A DNA stretch of 64,000 nt from Vibrio hannami (GCF_029589055.1 NZ_JARQZP010000003.1:1302001-1366000), one strand, 5' to 3'. Numbered from the stretch's first letter, positions 1 through 9,435 are shown. Made by a program: numbers and translations. The notes: generated by a model not told the origin, from the letters alone.

Positions 1-388
1 AGCGATTCGAATAGCTTCACCGCCTCAGTGTGGATGAGCTTTGATTCACTATGCATGAACGGCATGTGAGAAATACTCTTTGCGTTTGTGGTAGTTCCGA
101 ATCTAAACCTTTGGAAACAGCGATCTGAGACAGTGCTAATGCCATTGCATCACACGCGAAAGATTCTGGCTTATCACGATAGATATTGCGAGAAAACTGA
201 TCGAGAACGATAACTTCAGCAAGGCTTCCTAGCGCGGTTTCGCGCCACTGAAACAGTTCACCCGCTTTAGCCTGATTATGGAGTTCACCAAATCGCGATA
301 GGATCATTTGGTCAAACCCCAGATCCTTTATCCACCACTGTTTTGGTTCAAGCTCGGAAAACCAAAAGTCGATAATTTGTTTGTACAT
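1..388 (-). pseudogene. DUF924 family protein, frameshifted and cut by the window edge
   Basis: The protein starts MYKQIIDFWFSEL, contains WWIKD and DQFSRNIYR, and reads QTQRVFL, all typical of the DUF924 family (an alpha-helical TPR-like fold of unknown function, usually about 180 residues). After RVFL the frame fails. One base seems to be missing near position 67, because the next frame continues as MPFMHSESKLIH and then VKLFES, the expected family sequence, up to the window edge. The open frame ends falsely at position 17. Only the first two thirds of the gene is inside the window. Family assignment is confident; whether the break is real or a sequencing error cannot be decided here. Confidence 0.75.
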
Positions 389-491
389 TCACACCTTCCT
401 TGTTCGGTAGCCCACGCTAAAACTTAGTTAGATTTGGGGTTGTAAGCAATTATTCGTTTTTCGTAAAAACCTACTTGGAAAGTTCCTTAAG

Positions 492-1076
492 TTAAATACT
501 GTTCAATACGCTTTGAACAAGATTCCTTCCTGAATCAGTGAATAGCCATATAAACATGCAAATATTCATTACGATAGTAACCCACAAGACAAACTTAAAC
601 GGCTGCTTCCTCGACTTATGGCGCAATAGAAATTGGGCCAACAATGCCCCCGGCCAACCACCTATCAGTGACAATATATGAAGGGTATTTTCCGGCGTCC
701 TCCGCTTGCCATCTAACGCCGCTTGCTTATCCCAAGCATACATCAAATATGTGAGTAAGCTTAAAGCTAGGTACAAAGGTATAAGTATTACTTCTCCGTC
801 AAGCACCAGCACGGACCCACTAGCGAACACCAAAAATGTCGTAGCAAATAATACGTTCATAGGAAAACCACCTAAACCTAGTATTTCTACGTTTTCAGCA
901 TTGAATCGCCCTTTTTCTGTTTCAACAATATCAAAGGTAACTGCATCATTTAATTTAGGACGTCGATTTATATTTTTTACAGACGATACGTGGATAAAGG
1001 CTATTAGTTCACCATTCAATGCAGAAATAAATCCGTAACCTTTTTTATCATTCCATTCTACTATTTGACCTTTCAT
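492..1076 (-). CDS. Cold-shock domain plus DUF1294 membrane protein
   Basis: This 194-residue protein joins an N-terminal cold-shock (OB-fold, nucleic-acid-binding) domain, about residues 1-68 with the RNP1-like KGYGFI and RNP2-like FIHVSS motifs, to a C-terminal DUF1294 membrane domain, about residues 75-190. The DUF1294 part has the YAWDK and GGWPGALLAQ motifs and three to four hydrophobic segments. This fusion is a known architecture in gammaproteobacteria; its function is not established. The start has an AAGGA-type ribosome site immediately upstream, inside the preceding GNAT remnant. It probably sits in the inner membrane with the cold-shock domain in the cytoplasm (inference). Confidence 0.85.
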   Translation of the reverse strand: MKGQIVEWNDKKGYGFISALNGELIAFIHVSSVKNINRRPKLNDAVTFDIVETEKGRFNAENVEILGLGGFPMNVLFATTFLVFASGSVLVLDGEVILIPLYLALSLLTYLMYAWDKQAALDGKRRTPENTLHILSLIGGWPGALLAQFLLRHKSRKQPFKFVLWVTIVMNICMFIWLFTDSGRNLVQSVLNSI

Positions 1077-1079
1077 TAT

Positions 1080-1209
1080 CCTTCCCTAACCAGTAGCCAA
1101 GAGTTCCAAGTCCATCTTCTAACGCTGGGAAGCTAACTGCACCAATAACTTCATCATGACTTTTCAGTGTTATGGCATAAATCACATATTTCCTTTGGCG
1201 AAGTGTGGC
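1080..1209 (-). pseudogene. Remnant of a GNAT acetyltransferase
   Basis: Read on the minus strand after an in-frame stop at 1210-1212, this stretch gives YVIYAITLKSHDEVIGAVSF followed by LGTLGYWLGKD. That resembles the central beta-strands of a GNAT acetyltransferase (the E-x-I-G-x-x and L-G-Y-W-L-G region). There is no start codon, and the C-terminal acetyl-CoA-binding half is absent because the cold-shock/DUF1294 gene begins at its end. I read it as a short relic left by deletion. Confidence is moderate, since only about 40 residues support it. Confidence 0.45.
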
Positions 1210-1313
1210 TCACTGGTTGCTATCTACTGCACGGTAATCACCAGGTGATATCCCAAGGTAGATTAAAATCTAGAAAGGCAGGAGGAGCGAGGAGCAGGTG
1301 ATTCCCATAGAAC

Positions 1314-1337
1314 AAAAAAAGCCCCGCTCAGCGGGGC
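1314..1337 (-). terminator. Rho-independent terminator of glpFK
   Basis: A GCCCCGC / GCGGGGC hairpin (1321-1337) with a three-base loop is followed, in minus-strand direction, by seven T residues (1314-1320). It lies 30 bases after the glpK stop codon. Confidence 0.9.
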
Positions 1338-1367
1338 AATTAAGCTTAGGAACAAAGGTTTAGATTA

Positions 1368-2873
1368 TTATTCTGCTTCAGACCATGCGCGTACACCGCG
1401 TACCGCACGTTTCCAACCGTTATAACGCTCTGCGCGTTTTTCTTCATCGTGTGAAGGCTCGAACGTCTTATCGATTTCAGCTTTGTCAGATACATCATCG
1501 ATGCTATCCCAGAAACCTACAGCCAGACCCGCAAGATATGCCGCACCAAGCGCTGTAACTTCCGTTACTTTCGGACGAAGTACCTTAGTATCCAGAATGT
1601 CAGACTGGAACTGCATCAGGAAGCTGTTCGCTACTGCACCACCATCAACACGTAGGATTTCTAGTTTGATGTTAGAGTCAGCCTGCATAGCGTCGATAAC
1701 ATCGCGGCTTTGGTAAGCAATACTTTCTAGAGTCGCACGAATGATATGGTTGCGACCTGTACCACGCGTCATACCTACGATAGTACCGCGAGCGTATGCA
1801 TCCCAGTAAGGAGCACCAAGGCCAGCAAATGCAGGAACAACGTAAACACCATTACAAGAATCGATCTTAGTTGCGAAGTACTCTGAGTCTTTCGCATCGT
1901 TCAGAAGTCTCATTTCATCACGTAGCCACTGGATAGACGCACCACCCATGAATACTGAACCTTCAAGTGCGTATGCAACTTCACCTTTAGGACCACAAGC
2001 AAGAGTAGTAAGCAAGCCATTCTGAGACGTTACTTTCTCTTTACCAGTGTTCATTAGTAGGAAACAACCAGTACCGTATGTGTTCTTAGCCTGACCTGGT
2101 TCTACACACATCTGACCGAATAGTGCAGCTTGCTGGTCACCAGCAATACCAGCAACAGGGATACGAGTACCGCCTTTACCACCGATGTTAGTTTCGCCGT
2201 ATACTTCAGAAGAATTCTTAACTTCTGGCATCATAGACAATGGGATGTCGTACTCTTTAAGGATCTTCTCATCCCACTGAAGAGTATTGATGTTAAATAG
2301 CATAGTACGAGATGCGTTAGTGTAATCAGTAACGTGTACACGTCCCTGAGTCATCTTCCAAACTAGCCAGGTATCAACTGTACCGAATAGCAGTTTACCT
2401 TCTTCAGCTAGTTCACGTGCACCTTCAACGTTATCCAGAATCCACTTAACTTTTGTACCAGAGAAGTATGGGTCAAGAACCAGACCTGTGTTTTCTTTGA
2501 TGTAAGCTTCAAGACCTTCGCGAGTCTTCAGCTCATCACACATAGATGCAGTACGACGACACTGCCATACAATCGCATTATATACAGGTTCACCAGTCTC
2601 TTTGTTCCACACGATAGTGGTTTCACGCTGGTTAGTAATACCGATACCAGCGATTTCGTCAGAGCGAATACCTTTTTGACCTAGAGCTTCTACAAGAGTT
2701 GAGCTCTGAGTTGCCCAGATTTCCATTGGATCGTGCTCAACCCAACCTGCTTCAGGATAGATTTGAGTAAATTCACGCTGTGCAACACTTACAATGTTCG
2801 CATCATGATCCAGAACAACCGCACGGGAGCTTGTGGTTCCCTGATCCAGAGCAACAATATATTTCTTAGTCAT
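1368..2873 (-). CDS. glpK: Glycerol kinase
   Basis: Glycerol kinase of 501 residues, an FGGY-family sugar kinase. It phosphorylates glycerol to sn-glycerol-3-phosphate with ATP in the cytoplasm, trapping glycerol that enters through GlpF. The N-terminal DQGTTSSRA phosphate loop, NQRET, the FGGY-type [11 protein letters not shown] region and DGGAVANSF are visible. The longest open frame starts 17 codons earlier (2924), but [17 protein letters not shown] matches the enteric start and has AAGGA seven bases upstream, so 2873 is chosen. It follows glpF by 64 bases in the same operon and ends at a strong terminator. Confidence 0.97.
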   Translation of the reverse strand: MTKKYIVALDQGTTSSRAVVLDHDANIVSVAQREFTQIYPEAGWVEHDPMEIWATQSSTLVEALGQKGIRSDEIAGIGITNQRETTIVWNKETGEPVYNAIVWQCRRTASMCDELKTREGLEAYIKENTGLVLDPYFSGTKVKWILDNVEGARELAEEGKLLFGTVDTWLVWKMTQGRVHVTDYTNASRTMLFNINTLQWDEKILKEYDIPLSMMPEVKNSSEVYGETNIGGKGGTRIPVAGIAGDQQAALFGQMCVEPGQAKNTYGTGCFLLMNTGKEKVTSQNGLLTTLACGPKGEVAYALEGSVFMGGASIQWLRDEMRLLNDAKDSEYFATKIDSCNGVYVVPAFAGLGAPYWDAYARGTIVGMTRGTGRNHIIRATLESIAYQSRDVIDAMQADSNIKLEILRVDGGAVANSFLMQFQSDILDTKVLRPKVTEVTALGAAYLAGLAVGFWDSIDDVSDKAEIDKTFEPSHDEEKRAERYNGWKRAVRGVRAWSEAE

Positions 2874-2937
2874 AGGTGAGTCCTTCGTTTCACTTTTATT
2901 AGAAGTATAATTCTTTAATTTCACGTTATTTGATTAG

Positions 2938-3792
2938 TTAAGCGTTTGCTTTTTCTTCAGCAGCGGCTTCTTTTTTTGCACTTACTTCTTCCTCTTCAGG
3001 TGCTACACCTGGAGCGTATTTACCTACCATGTTCGGATATAGCCATCCGCCAAGTAGTGCACCGCCGATAGGAGCAAGAATAGGAACAATAAAGTAAGGA
3101 ATATCTTTCGCACCAGTCAGTGCGTAGTCCCATCCAGCAAGGAATGCGAACAGTTTAGGGCCAAAGTCACGAGCAGGGTTCATTGCAAAACCTGTTAGAG
3201 GACCCATTGCGCCACCAATAGTCGCAACCAATAGGCCGATTAGTAGAGGAACCATTGCACCGTTCGGTCCACCATTTTTCTCATCAACAAGAGCAAGGAT
3301 ACCGAACATTAGAACCGCAGTGATTACAAACTCAACAAGTACAGCACCACCAAATGATAGAGAAGGGTTAGGGTATGTGGAGAATACACCTGCTGTTGCT
3401 AATGCTTCAGGAGTGTTTCTGGCAACGCCGTTAGCCACTTCCCATTCAACAAATAAGTTTGCATATAATGCGTAAACTAATGCTGCTGCACAGAACGCCC
3501 CCGCAACCTGAGAAACAATGTATGGAACTACTTTGTGCTTCTCAAAGCCATGGAACGCTGCTAATGCGATGGTTACCGCTGGGTTAATATGCGCGCCGGA
3601 TACACCCGCTGTAGCATAAACCGCCAGTGCAACTGCTAAACCCCAGATAATGCAGATTTCCCAATGCCCCAGAGGAGCGCCTGCAAGAACTAGAGCTGCA
3701 ACACAACCAGCACCCCAGAATATAAGTAAACCGGTACCGATGAATTCCGAAATACACTGTCCCATCAGTGTATGGTCTTTTTTATTAGCCAT
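2938..3792 (-). CDS. glpF: Glycerol uptake facilitator (aquaglyceroporin)
   Basis: A 284-residue MIP-family channel with six membrane segments and two half-helix loops. The first NPA motif is in HINPAVTIALA and the second is in AMNPARDFGPK. The Asp after NPAR marks a glycerol-conducting aquaglyceroporin rather than a water channel. It lets glycerol diffuse across the inner membrane, drawn in by GlpK. The C-terminus is a charged, Glu/Ala/Lys-rich tail longer than in the enteric protein. An AAGGGAAA ribosome site precedes the ATG. It is the first gene of glpF-glpK, divergent from glpR, and has a GlpR-type operator upstream. Confidence 0.96.
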   Translation of the reverse strand: MANKKDHTLMGQCISEFIGTGLLIFWGAGCVAALVLAGAPLGHWEICIIWGLAVALAVYATAGVSGAHINPAVTIALAAFHGFEKHKVVPYIVSQVAGAFCAAALVYALYANLFVEWEVANGVARNTPEALATAGVFSTYPNPSLSFGGAVLVEFVITAVLMFGILALVDEKNGGPNGAMVPLLIGLLVATIGGAMGPLTGFAMNPARDFGPKLFAFLAGWDYALTGAKDIPYFIVPILAPIGGALLGGWLYPNMVGKYAPGVAPEEEEVSAKKEAAAEEKANA

Positions 3793-3889
3793 AATTATTT
3801 CCCTTTGAACGTTTTTTCACTATCCCACGATGATAGTGTGGGGATAATGATATCCAAAAGAGCGAATACGAAAATGCGCTCAGATCGCA

Positions 3890-3907
3890 AATGTGCGTAC
3901 GAACATT
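3890..3907. promoter_or_regulatory. GlpR-type operator before glpF
   Basis: AATGTGCGTACGAACATT is an 18-base imperfect palindrome (8-2-8) close to the known enteric GlpR operator, which is built from TATGTTCG and CGAACATA arms. Its right half CGAACATT is identical to the right half of the site before glpA. It lies about 100 bases upstream of the glpF start. Confidence 0.65.
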
Positions 3908-4021
3908 AAAAATGTTCAAACTATGTTCAAATTTGTTAAATGAAGCACAGTTTCCTATAAATGCCCCTTTAGGAGAATATAATTAGCGCTAAAACACTAT
4001 ATAAGACTGAATAAGAACTTT

Positions 4022-4046
4022 AAATGTTCACAATCGAGCAACATTT
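4022..4046. promoter_or_regulatory. Possible second GlpR site before glpR
   Basis: AAATGTT and AACATTT arms face each other across an 11-base spacer about 100 bases before glpR. The arms match GlpR half-sites, but the spacing is wider than in the standard operator, so this is a weak candidate. Confidence 0.35.
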
Positions 4047-4143
4047 GCAATAATTCTATATAACTTCATTTATCGTTTTCAATTTTGCCAATAAACAGTA
4101 AAATCAATTAAGTTAGCAGTAAGCAAAAACTGGAGAGTAGCTC

Positions 4144-4905
4144 TTGAAAGCAGTAAAACGGCACCAGGAAATTATAGAGCTGGTAAAAACACAAGGTTAT
4201 GTGAGCACGGAAGATTTAGTAGAGAAGTTTGATGTTAGCCCTCAAACCATCAGGCGAGACCTTAATGAACTAGCAGATGCTAACAAAATAAAGCGAAATC
4301 ATGGTGGCGCGACCATTGTAACCAGTTCAGAGAACTCTTCTTATCAAACCCGAAAAGTTTCGAACCAAGGTGAAAAGGAGCGTATCGCTGCTAAGCTTGT
4401 CGAACATATCCCCAACGGTGCAACCCTCTTTATAGATATAGGTACGACTCCTGAAGCTATCTCGAAGGCGCTTCTGGTTAATCACAGTAATCTCCGAATT
4501 GTCACCAACAATATTAACGCCGCCGCTATTCTTATGGTAAAACAAGATTTTAAGGTAATTCTAGCAGGTGGCGAGGTACGAAGCCGCGATGGTGGTGTGA
4601 CCGGCGAAGCTACGATGGACTTTATCTCCCAGTTCCGATTGGATTTCGGCATTCTCGGTATTAGTGGTATTGACTTCGACGGTTCTCTCCTTGATTTCGA
4701 CTACCATGAAGTTCGTGTTAAGAAATCCATTATCGAAAATAGTCGCTGTGTTCTATTAGGTGTTGACCACAGTAAGTTCGGAAGAAACGCTATGGTTAAA
4801 CTCGGTGGTATAGAAGAGGTCGACCTGGTGATTACCGACGAAACGCCACCAGAAGAAATCTGCACGGCGCTAAAAGAAAATGAGATTCAGCTTGAAATAG
4901 CGTAA
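4144..4905 (+). CDS. glpR: DeoR-family repressor of glycerol-3-phosphate metabolism
   Basis: A 253-residue DeoR-family repressor very close to enteric GlpR in length and sequence. The N-terminal winged helix (about residues 5-58, with VSPQTIRRDLNEL as recognition region) binds operators. The C-terminal sensor domain (about 75-235, with FIDIGTTPEA, TNNINAA and GGEVRSRDGG) binds glycerol-3-phosphate, the inducer in the known family. It starts with TTG preceded by GGAGAG. It lies between the two operons it should control and ends at its own terminator, so glpABC needs its own promoter. Confidence 0.95.
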   Translation: MKAVKRHQEIIELVKTQGYVSTEDLVEKFDVSPQTIRRDLNELADANKIKRNHGGATIVTSSENSSYQTRKVSNQGEKERIAAKLVEHIPNGATLFIDIGTTPEAISKALLVNHSNLRIVTNNINAAAILMVKQDFKVILAGGEVRSRDGGVTGEATMDFISQFRLDFGILGISGIDFDGSLLDFDYHEVRVKKSIIENSRCVLLGVDHSKFGRNAMVKLGGIEEVDLVITDETPPEEICTALKENEIQLEIA

Positions 4906-4930
4906 TTACTTCCAAAAGAATCATTCAGAA

Positions 4931-4957
4931 AACCAGCTTTAACCGGCTGGTTTTTTT
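4931..4957 (+). terminator. Terminator after glpR
   Basis: AACCAGC and GCTGGTT form a stem across an eight-base loop and run into seven T residues, 25 bases after the glpR stop. Confidence 0.85.
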
Positions 4958-5028
4958 CGTTTATCCCCATAAGTGCTTAATAAATGGATTCCTATCCGCA
5001 ATTATTGTCACATTAACCATTCAGTATT

Positions 5029-5046
5029 AATGCTCGAACGAACATT
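5029..5046. promoter_or_regulatory. GlpR-type operator before glpA
   Basis: AATGCTCGAACGAACATT is an 18-base 8-2-8 imperfect palindrome closely resembling the site at 3890-3907. It is followed by TTTGTGAGCAAAATCGCT, which has one good CRP half-site (TGTGA) and a degenerate second half. It lies 75-93 bases before the chosen glpA start. Repression by GlpR is likely; activation by CRP is only suggestive. Confidence 0.65.
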
Positions 5047-5121
5047 TGTGAGCAAAATCGCTAATTAGATCGCAAATAAATGGCACACTATTCGTGCGTA
5101 AATTATTTTTGTGAGATGGCA

Positions 5122-6774
5122 ATGAAACCTACAGCTCGATACGAAACCGAAGTCATTATTATAGGCGGTGGTGCGACAGGAACAGGCATCATGCGAGACT
5201 GTGCCTTGCGGGGCATTGACTGCATCTTGCTGGAAAAAGATGATTTAGCTTCCGGCACTACTGGTCGAAACCATGGTCTTTTACACTCAGGTGCGCGTTA
5301 TGCGGTTACTGATCAACACTCAGCGAAAGAGTGTATTCAGGAAAACATGATTCTCAAAAAAATCGCGAGACACTGCGTAGAAGACACCGAAGGCTTATTT
5401 ATCACGCTGCCAGAAGATGACATTAATTTTCAAGACACTTTTGTAGAGTCATGTCAGTCAGCGGGAATCGAAACTCAGAGACTAACGCCTAAAGAAGCGT
5501 TAATGCTCGAACCAAACACCAACCCAGAGTTACTTGGTGCGGTAAAAGTACCTGACGGCACACTAGACCCTTTCAGACTCTGTGCTTCTAACGTTCTTGA
5601 TGCAAAAGAACACGGCGCTCGTCTCTTTAGTCATTCAATAGTGACCTCGCTTATCCGAGAAGGTGATCAGGTTATTGGCGTGAACTGTATGAATGTCCGC
5701 ACCAAGCTTCCTTTTCAGGTATTCGCTCATGAAGTGATCAACGCAGCGGGCATTTGGGGACAAAATATCTGCGAGTACGCGGATCTGAACATTAAGATGT
5801 TCCCTGCTAAAGGCTCACTACTTATTCTGGATTACCGAATCAACAATCTGGTTATCAACCGCTGTCGTAAACCGGCAGACGCAGATATCTTGGTTCCAGG
5901 CGATACGATTGCGCTTATTGGAACCACTTCCGAACACATTGATTATGACCAGATTGATGACCTGCACGTAACTGCTGATGAAGTTGATGTTCTACTGGAA
6001 GAAGGTGCCAAACTGGCCCCGATCATGAACAACACCAGGGTACTTCGCGCCTATGCAGGTGTAAGACCATTGGTAGCCGTAGATGATGACGGCAGTGGCC
6101 GAAATATCAGCCGTGGTATCGTCCTTCTTGACCATCAGGAGCGCGATGGACTGAAAGGCCTGACAACCATTACCGGTGGTAAGTTAATGACCTACCGCTT
6201 AATGGCTGAAATGGCGACGGACACTGTTGCTAAGAAACTGGGTAACACCAAAGAGTGTGAAACTCATATCAAGCCACTTCCAGGCTCAAATGAAACACCT
6301 AAGCAAGTGAAACGAACAGCAAGTATCGCCAAGCCTGTTTATGAGTCTGCTATATACAGACACGGCGAGCGCGCTATGTCTTTCTTATCTGAACAACCAA
6401 AAAGCCAGGCCATTATCTGCGAATGCGAAATGGTTACTGCCGGTGAGATCGAGTACGCGATTAAGAAACTAGACGTACACAATCTGGTCGATCTGCGCCG
6501 TCGTACACGTTTAGGCATGGGACCATGTCAGGGTGAACTATGTACATACCGTGCTGCGAGCCTGTTTAAAGAGTATGGCGATATCAGCGGACACGAATCA
6601 GGCCAGCTACTGGTTGATTTCCTAGAAGAACGATGGAAAGGCATTAAACCAATCTTCTGGGGCGATGCTCTTAGGGAAGCCGAATTCAGCTACTGGATCT
6701 ACGAAGGTCTATTTGGCGCAGGCGATGTGCCGCCTGAGCAAACTTCAATGCTCAGCCATGTAGAGGAAGAATAA
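5122..6774 (+). CDS. glpA: Anaerobic glycerol-3-phosphate dehydrogenase subunit A
   Basis: FAD-binding catalytic subunit of the membrane-associated GlpABC enzyme, which oxidises sn-glycerol-3-phosphate to dihydroxyacetone phosphate and passes electrons to quinone during anaerobic growth. It has an N-terminal IIIGGGATGTG dinucleotide fold, the DAO-family GRNHGLLHSGARYA motif and a C-terminal BFD-like [2Fe-2S] region with CECE and GPCQGELC cysteines (about residues 435-480). The open frame begins at 5080. I prefer ATG 5122 because it gives the enteric spacing to the FAD motif and has GAG six bases upstream; ATG 5116 is the alternative. It is first in glpA-glpB-glpC. Confidence 0.94.
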   Translation: MKPTARYETEVIIIGGGATGTGIMRDCALRGIDCILLEKDDLASGTTGRNHGLLHSGARYAVTDQHSAKECIQENMILKKIARHCVEDTEGLFITLPEDDINFQDTFVESCQSAGIETQRLTPKEALMLEPNTNPELLGAVKVPDGTLDPFRLCASNVLDAKEHGARLFSHSIVTSLIREGDQVIGVNCMNVRTKLPFQVFAHEVINAAGIWGQNICEYADLNIKMFPAKGSLLILDYRINNLVINRCRKPADADILVPGDTIALIGTTSEHIDYDQIDDLHVTADEVDVLLEEGAKLAPIMNNTRVLRAYAGVRPLVAVDDDGSGRNISRGIVLLDHQERDGLKGLTTITGGKLMTYRLMAEMATDTVAKKLGNTKECETHIKPLPGSNETPKQVKRTASIAKPVYESAIYRHGERAMSFLSEQPKSQAIICECEMVTAGEIEYAIKKLDVHNLVDLRRRTRLGMGPCQGELCTYRAASLFKEYGDISGHESGQLLVDFLEERWKGIKPIFWGDALREAEFSYWIYEGLFGAGDVPPEQTSMLSHVEEE

Positions 6775-6778
6775 CACT

Positions 6779-8119
6779 ATGATGAACTACGACGTAATAA
6801 TTATTGGCGGTGGTGTTGCAGGCTACTCAGCAGCTCTTAAATGTCTGGAAAACGGCCTTAAAACAGCGGTAATCAGTAGTGGACAGAGTGCTCTGCACTT
6901 CTCGTCAGGCTCGATTGACCTACTTACACATTCGCCTGTAACAAACAAGCCGATAAGAAAGCCGCTTAAAACGATTAAAAAGTTGGAAAGCGAGCTTCCT
7001 TCTCACCCGTATGCAAAGCTTGGTGCAACAAAAGTAGAAGAAGCACTTAACTGGTTCCAACAGAAAATGGAGCAGCAAGGCTTACCATTGTATAAGCAGG
7101 ATAACGGTGATAATCATTACCGTATCTCGACGATGGGCACACTTAAGCCAACCTGGTTGTCACAACCTTTTGTTAAGCAAATCGACTTTGACTTTAAGGC
7201 TCTGGAAGGCATCAAGCGAATCATCATGATCTCTATGGATGGATTCAGAGATTTCCAGCCTCAAATCGCGAAGGATAATATCGGAAGATACGCAGAGTTT
7301 AATGGTATTGAGATTCGAAACGCCAGTATTAGTCTGACAGCGTTTGGACAACTTAACCGTAACCCATGCGATTTTCGCTCCATTGATATTTCAAGAATAT
7401 TGAGAGACGAAGTCCAATTTAAAGAGTTCGCTAATCAGCTAACCAACGCTGCTAACCCTGATGATCTGGTTGTACTGCCTTCCATTATGGGTAATGGCGA
7501 TGGGCTCAGGCTGATGGGCAAGCTGAAAGAGTACACTAACCTTCAGTTCCATGAAGTTCCTACTATGCCTCCTTCACTGTTAGGTATAAGAATTGAAGAT
7601 GTGCTGATGCGCTCGTTTATTAAGAATGGCGGTAGCCTACATAAGGGTGACGAAGTACTAAAAGGTAATTTCGAAGAGCGCGATGGCGAACTGAAACTGA
7701 CCAGAATCCACACCAAGAAAATGGGTGACCTTACTTTGGGAGCAGACCACTTTATATTCGCAACGGGTAGCTTCTTCAGCAAAGGATTAGTCGCCCACCA
7801 GCAAAACATCATTGAGCCGGTATTCAATCTTGATATGTGTGATATCGGTAAACGCTCAGAATGGCACCAGAACGACTTCTTCAGTCAGAGTCCTCATGCA
7901 TTCCTAGGATTCGGCGTAAAGACAGATGAAAGGTTCTTACCTTTTGTTGAAGGCAAGAAGGTGAACAACCTGTTCTGTGCAGGTTCCATTCTGGCTGATT
8001 ACAACCCTGTCGCACACGGCTGCGGTAGCGGTGTTGCTATTAGTACTGCGTGCAATGCCGTAGACAATATCCTTCAGGAGTTACAACAAGAAATGCATAT
8101 GAAGGAGGCGACAGCATGA
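6779..8119 (+). CDS. glpB: Anaerobic glycerol-3-phosphate dehydrogenase subunit B
   Basis: A 446-residue flavoprotein subunit. The N-terminal YDVIIIGGGVAGYSAALKC is a Rossmann dinucleotide motif, and the C-terminal VAHGCGSGVAISTA region completes the flavin site as in known GlpB. In the studied enteric enzyme GlpB carries FMN and links GlpA to the iron-sulphur membrane anchor GlpC. It starts four bases after the glpA stop (a second ATG follows at 6782) and overlaps glpC by four bases, so the three subunits are probably translationally coupled. Confidence 0.95.
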   Translation: MMNYDVIIIGGGVAGYSAALKCLENGLKTAVISSGQSALHFSSGSIDLLTHSPVTNKPIRKPLKTIKKLESELPSHPYAKLGATKVEEALNWFQQKMEQQGLPLYKQDNGDNHYRISTMGTLKPTWLSQPFVKQIDFDFKALEGIKRIIMISMDGFRDFQPQIAKDNIGRYAEFNGIEIRNASISLTAFGQLNRNPCDFRSIDISRILRDEVQFKEFANQLTNAANPDDLVVLPSIMGNGDGLRLMGKLKEYTNLQFHEVPTMPPSLLGIRIEDVLMRSFIKNGGSLHKGDEVLKGNFEERDGELKLTRIHTKKMGDLTLGADHFIFATGSFFSKGLVAHQQNIIEPVFNLDMCDIGKRSEWHQNDFFSQSPHAFLGFGVKTDERFLPFVEGKKVNNLFCAGSILADYNPVAHGCGSGVAISTACNAVDNILQELQQEMHMKEATA

Positions 8120-9363
8120 ACATCGCCCAAAGAATCCCAACCAGATCAATAGATCCTGTCGACAATCGCGATACTACGTTTGATCACTGTATCAAGTGTA
8201 CCGTTTGTACCGTGTACTGCCCTGTCGCCAAAGCAAACCCTGAATATCCAGGACCTAAACAATGTGGACCAGACGGCGAACGTCTGCGTATTAAGAGCCC
8301 GGATTTTTACGATGATATTTTAAAACTATGTACCAACTGCAAACGCTGTGAAACTGCATGTCCTTCAGGCGTTCGCATTGGTGACATTATTGCCGTTGCT
8401 CGTGGTGAGCATGGCAAAAAACCAGTGAACCCTAAAACCGTTCGGGACTTTGTATTAAGTCATACCGATCTGTTTGGCTCAATAGCAACGCCAGTTGGCT
8501 CTATCGTTAACAAGATGACTGAAATTCCTCTTGTTAAAAAGGTGATGCATAAAACCATTGGGGTTCACGACCATAAGTCACTACCTAAGTACTCTCACGG
8601 AACATTCCGCGGCTGGTATAAGAAAAAAGCACCAGACCAGTCGATATACCAAAAACACGTGAGCTACTTCCATGGCTGTTATGTTAATTATAACCACCCA
8701 CAGCTTGGTAAGGACTTCCTAAAAGTAATGAACGCAATGGACTATGGCGTTCAGCTGCTGGATAAGGAAAAGTGTTGTGGTGTTCCGTTAATCGCTAACG
8801 GCTTCCATGCTAAAGCGAAGAAGAACGCAGAGTTTAACGTTAAGAACCTGGAAAAAGCAGTGGAAGGTGAAACTCAGGCGATCCTTTCAACCTCTTCAAC
8901 CTGTTGTTTTACGCTACAGGACGAATATCCGCACGTTCTAGGTGTGAACAACGATAAAGTCGTCAACAAAATCAGCTTCTTCAGCCGTTTCTTACTTCAG
9001 GAATTTATGAATGGAAACATACCTAAGATGAAGCCTTTGAATAAGACTATTGTTTATCACACGCCTTGTCACCTCGAGCGTAGCGGTGAAAACGTGTTTA
9101 CCATCGAACTGCTTAAGATGATTCCTGGCTTAAATGTCGTTGTACTCGACAGTGAGTGCTGTGGTCTTGCTGGAACGTATGGCTTTAAAGAAGAAAACTA
9201 CGACGTTTCTATGAGAATTGGCGCAAGTCTGTTTGAGCAAATAAACAGCTCAGATGCCGATTATGCCATCACCGATTGCGAAACCTGTAAATGGCAGATA
9301 GAAGAAAACACGAAACTAGACTGTATCCACCCGATTAGCCTTATTGCAGAAGCATTAAGCTGA
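8116..9363 (+). CDS. glpC: Anaerobic glycerol-3-phosphate dehydrogenase subunit C
   Basis: Iron-sulphur anchor subunit, 415 residues. Two ferredoxin-type [4Fe-4S] motifs lie near the N-terminus (CIKCTVCTVYCP and CTNCKRCETACP). Two CCG domains follow, marked by KCCG near residue 225 and ECCG near residue 355, as in other quinone-linked CCG proteins. It ties GlpAB to the membrane and transfers electrons to menaquinone (known for the enteric enzyme). The frame is open from 8050, but ATG 8116 has AAGGAGG upstream and overlaps the glpB stop as ATGA, so it is the start. A terminator follows. Confidence 0.96.
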   Translation: MNIAQRIPTRSIDPVDNRDTTFDHCIKCTVCTVYCPVAKANPEYPGPKQCGPDGERLRIKSPDFYDDILKLCTNCKRCETACPSGVRIGDIIAVARGEHGKKPVNPKTVRDFVLSHTDLFGSIATPVGSIVNKMTEIPLVKKVMHKTIGVHDHKSLPKYSHGTFRGWYKKKAPDQSIYQKHVSYFHGCYVNYNHPQLGKDFLKVMNAMDYGVQLLDKEKCCGVPLIANGFHAKAKKNAEFNVKNLEKAVEGETQAILSTSSTCCFTLQDEYPHVLGVNNDKVVNKISFFSRFLLQEFMNGNIPKMKPLNKTIVYHTPCHLERSGENVFTIELLKMIPGLNVVVLDSECCGLAGTYGFKEENYDVSMRIGASLFEQINSSDADYAITDCETCKWQIEENTKLDCIHPISLIAEALS

Positions 9364-9410
9364 TTTTTAACGCAAAACTAAAAACTGTACCCCCTCGATG
9401 TTTTGCTCTT

Positions 9411-9435
9411 TGGCCTCCATTGGAGGCCATTTTTT
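9411..9435 (+). terminator. Terminator after glpABC
   Basis: A perfect TGGCCTCC / GGAGGCCA hairpin with a three-base loop is followed by six T residues, about 47 bases after the glpC stop. Confidence 0.9.

Larger units (their letters stand above)
3793..4143. promoter_or_regulatory. Divergent glpF / glpR control region
   Basis: This 351-base AT-rich spacer separates glpF (minus) from glpR (plus) and holds no gene. It carries several ATGTTC / GAACAT half-sites of GlpR type: a palindrome at 3890-3907, further ATGTTC copies at about 3911 and 3923, and a wider inverted repeat at 4022-4046. GlpR therefore probably represses glpFK and perhaps itself (inference from motifs). Exact promoter boxes were not fixed. 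Confidence 0.6.

Noticed and set aside
706..1038. Plus-strand open frame opposite the cold-shock/DUF1294 gene
   Set aside because: It is a shadow of a real gene with clear domains and has no recognisable content of its own.
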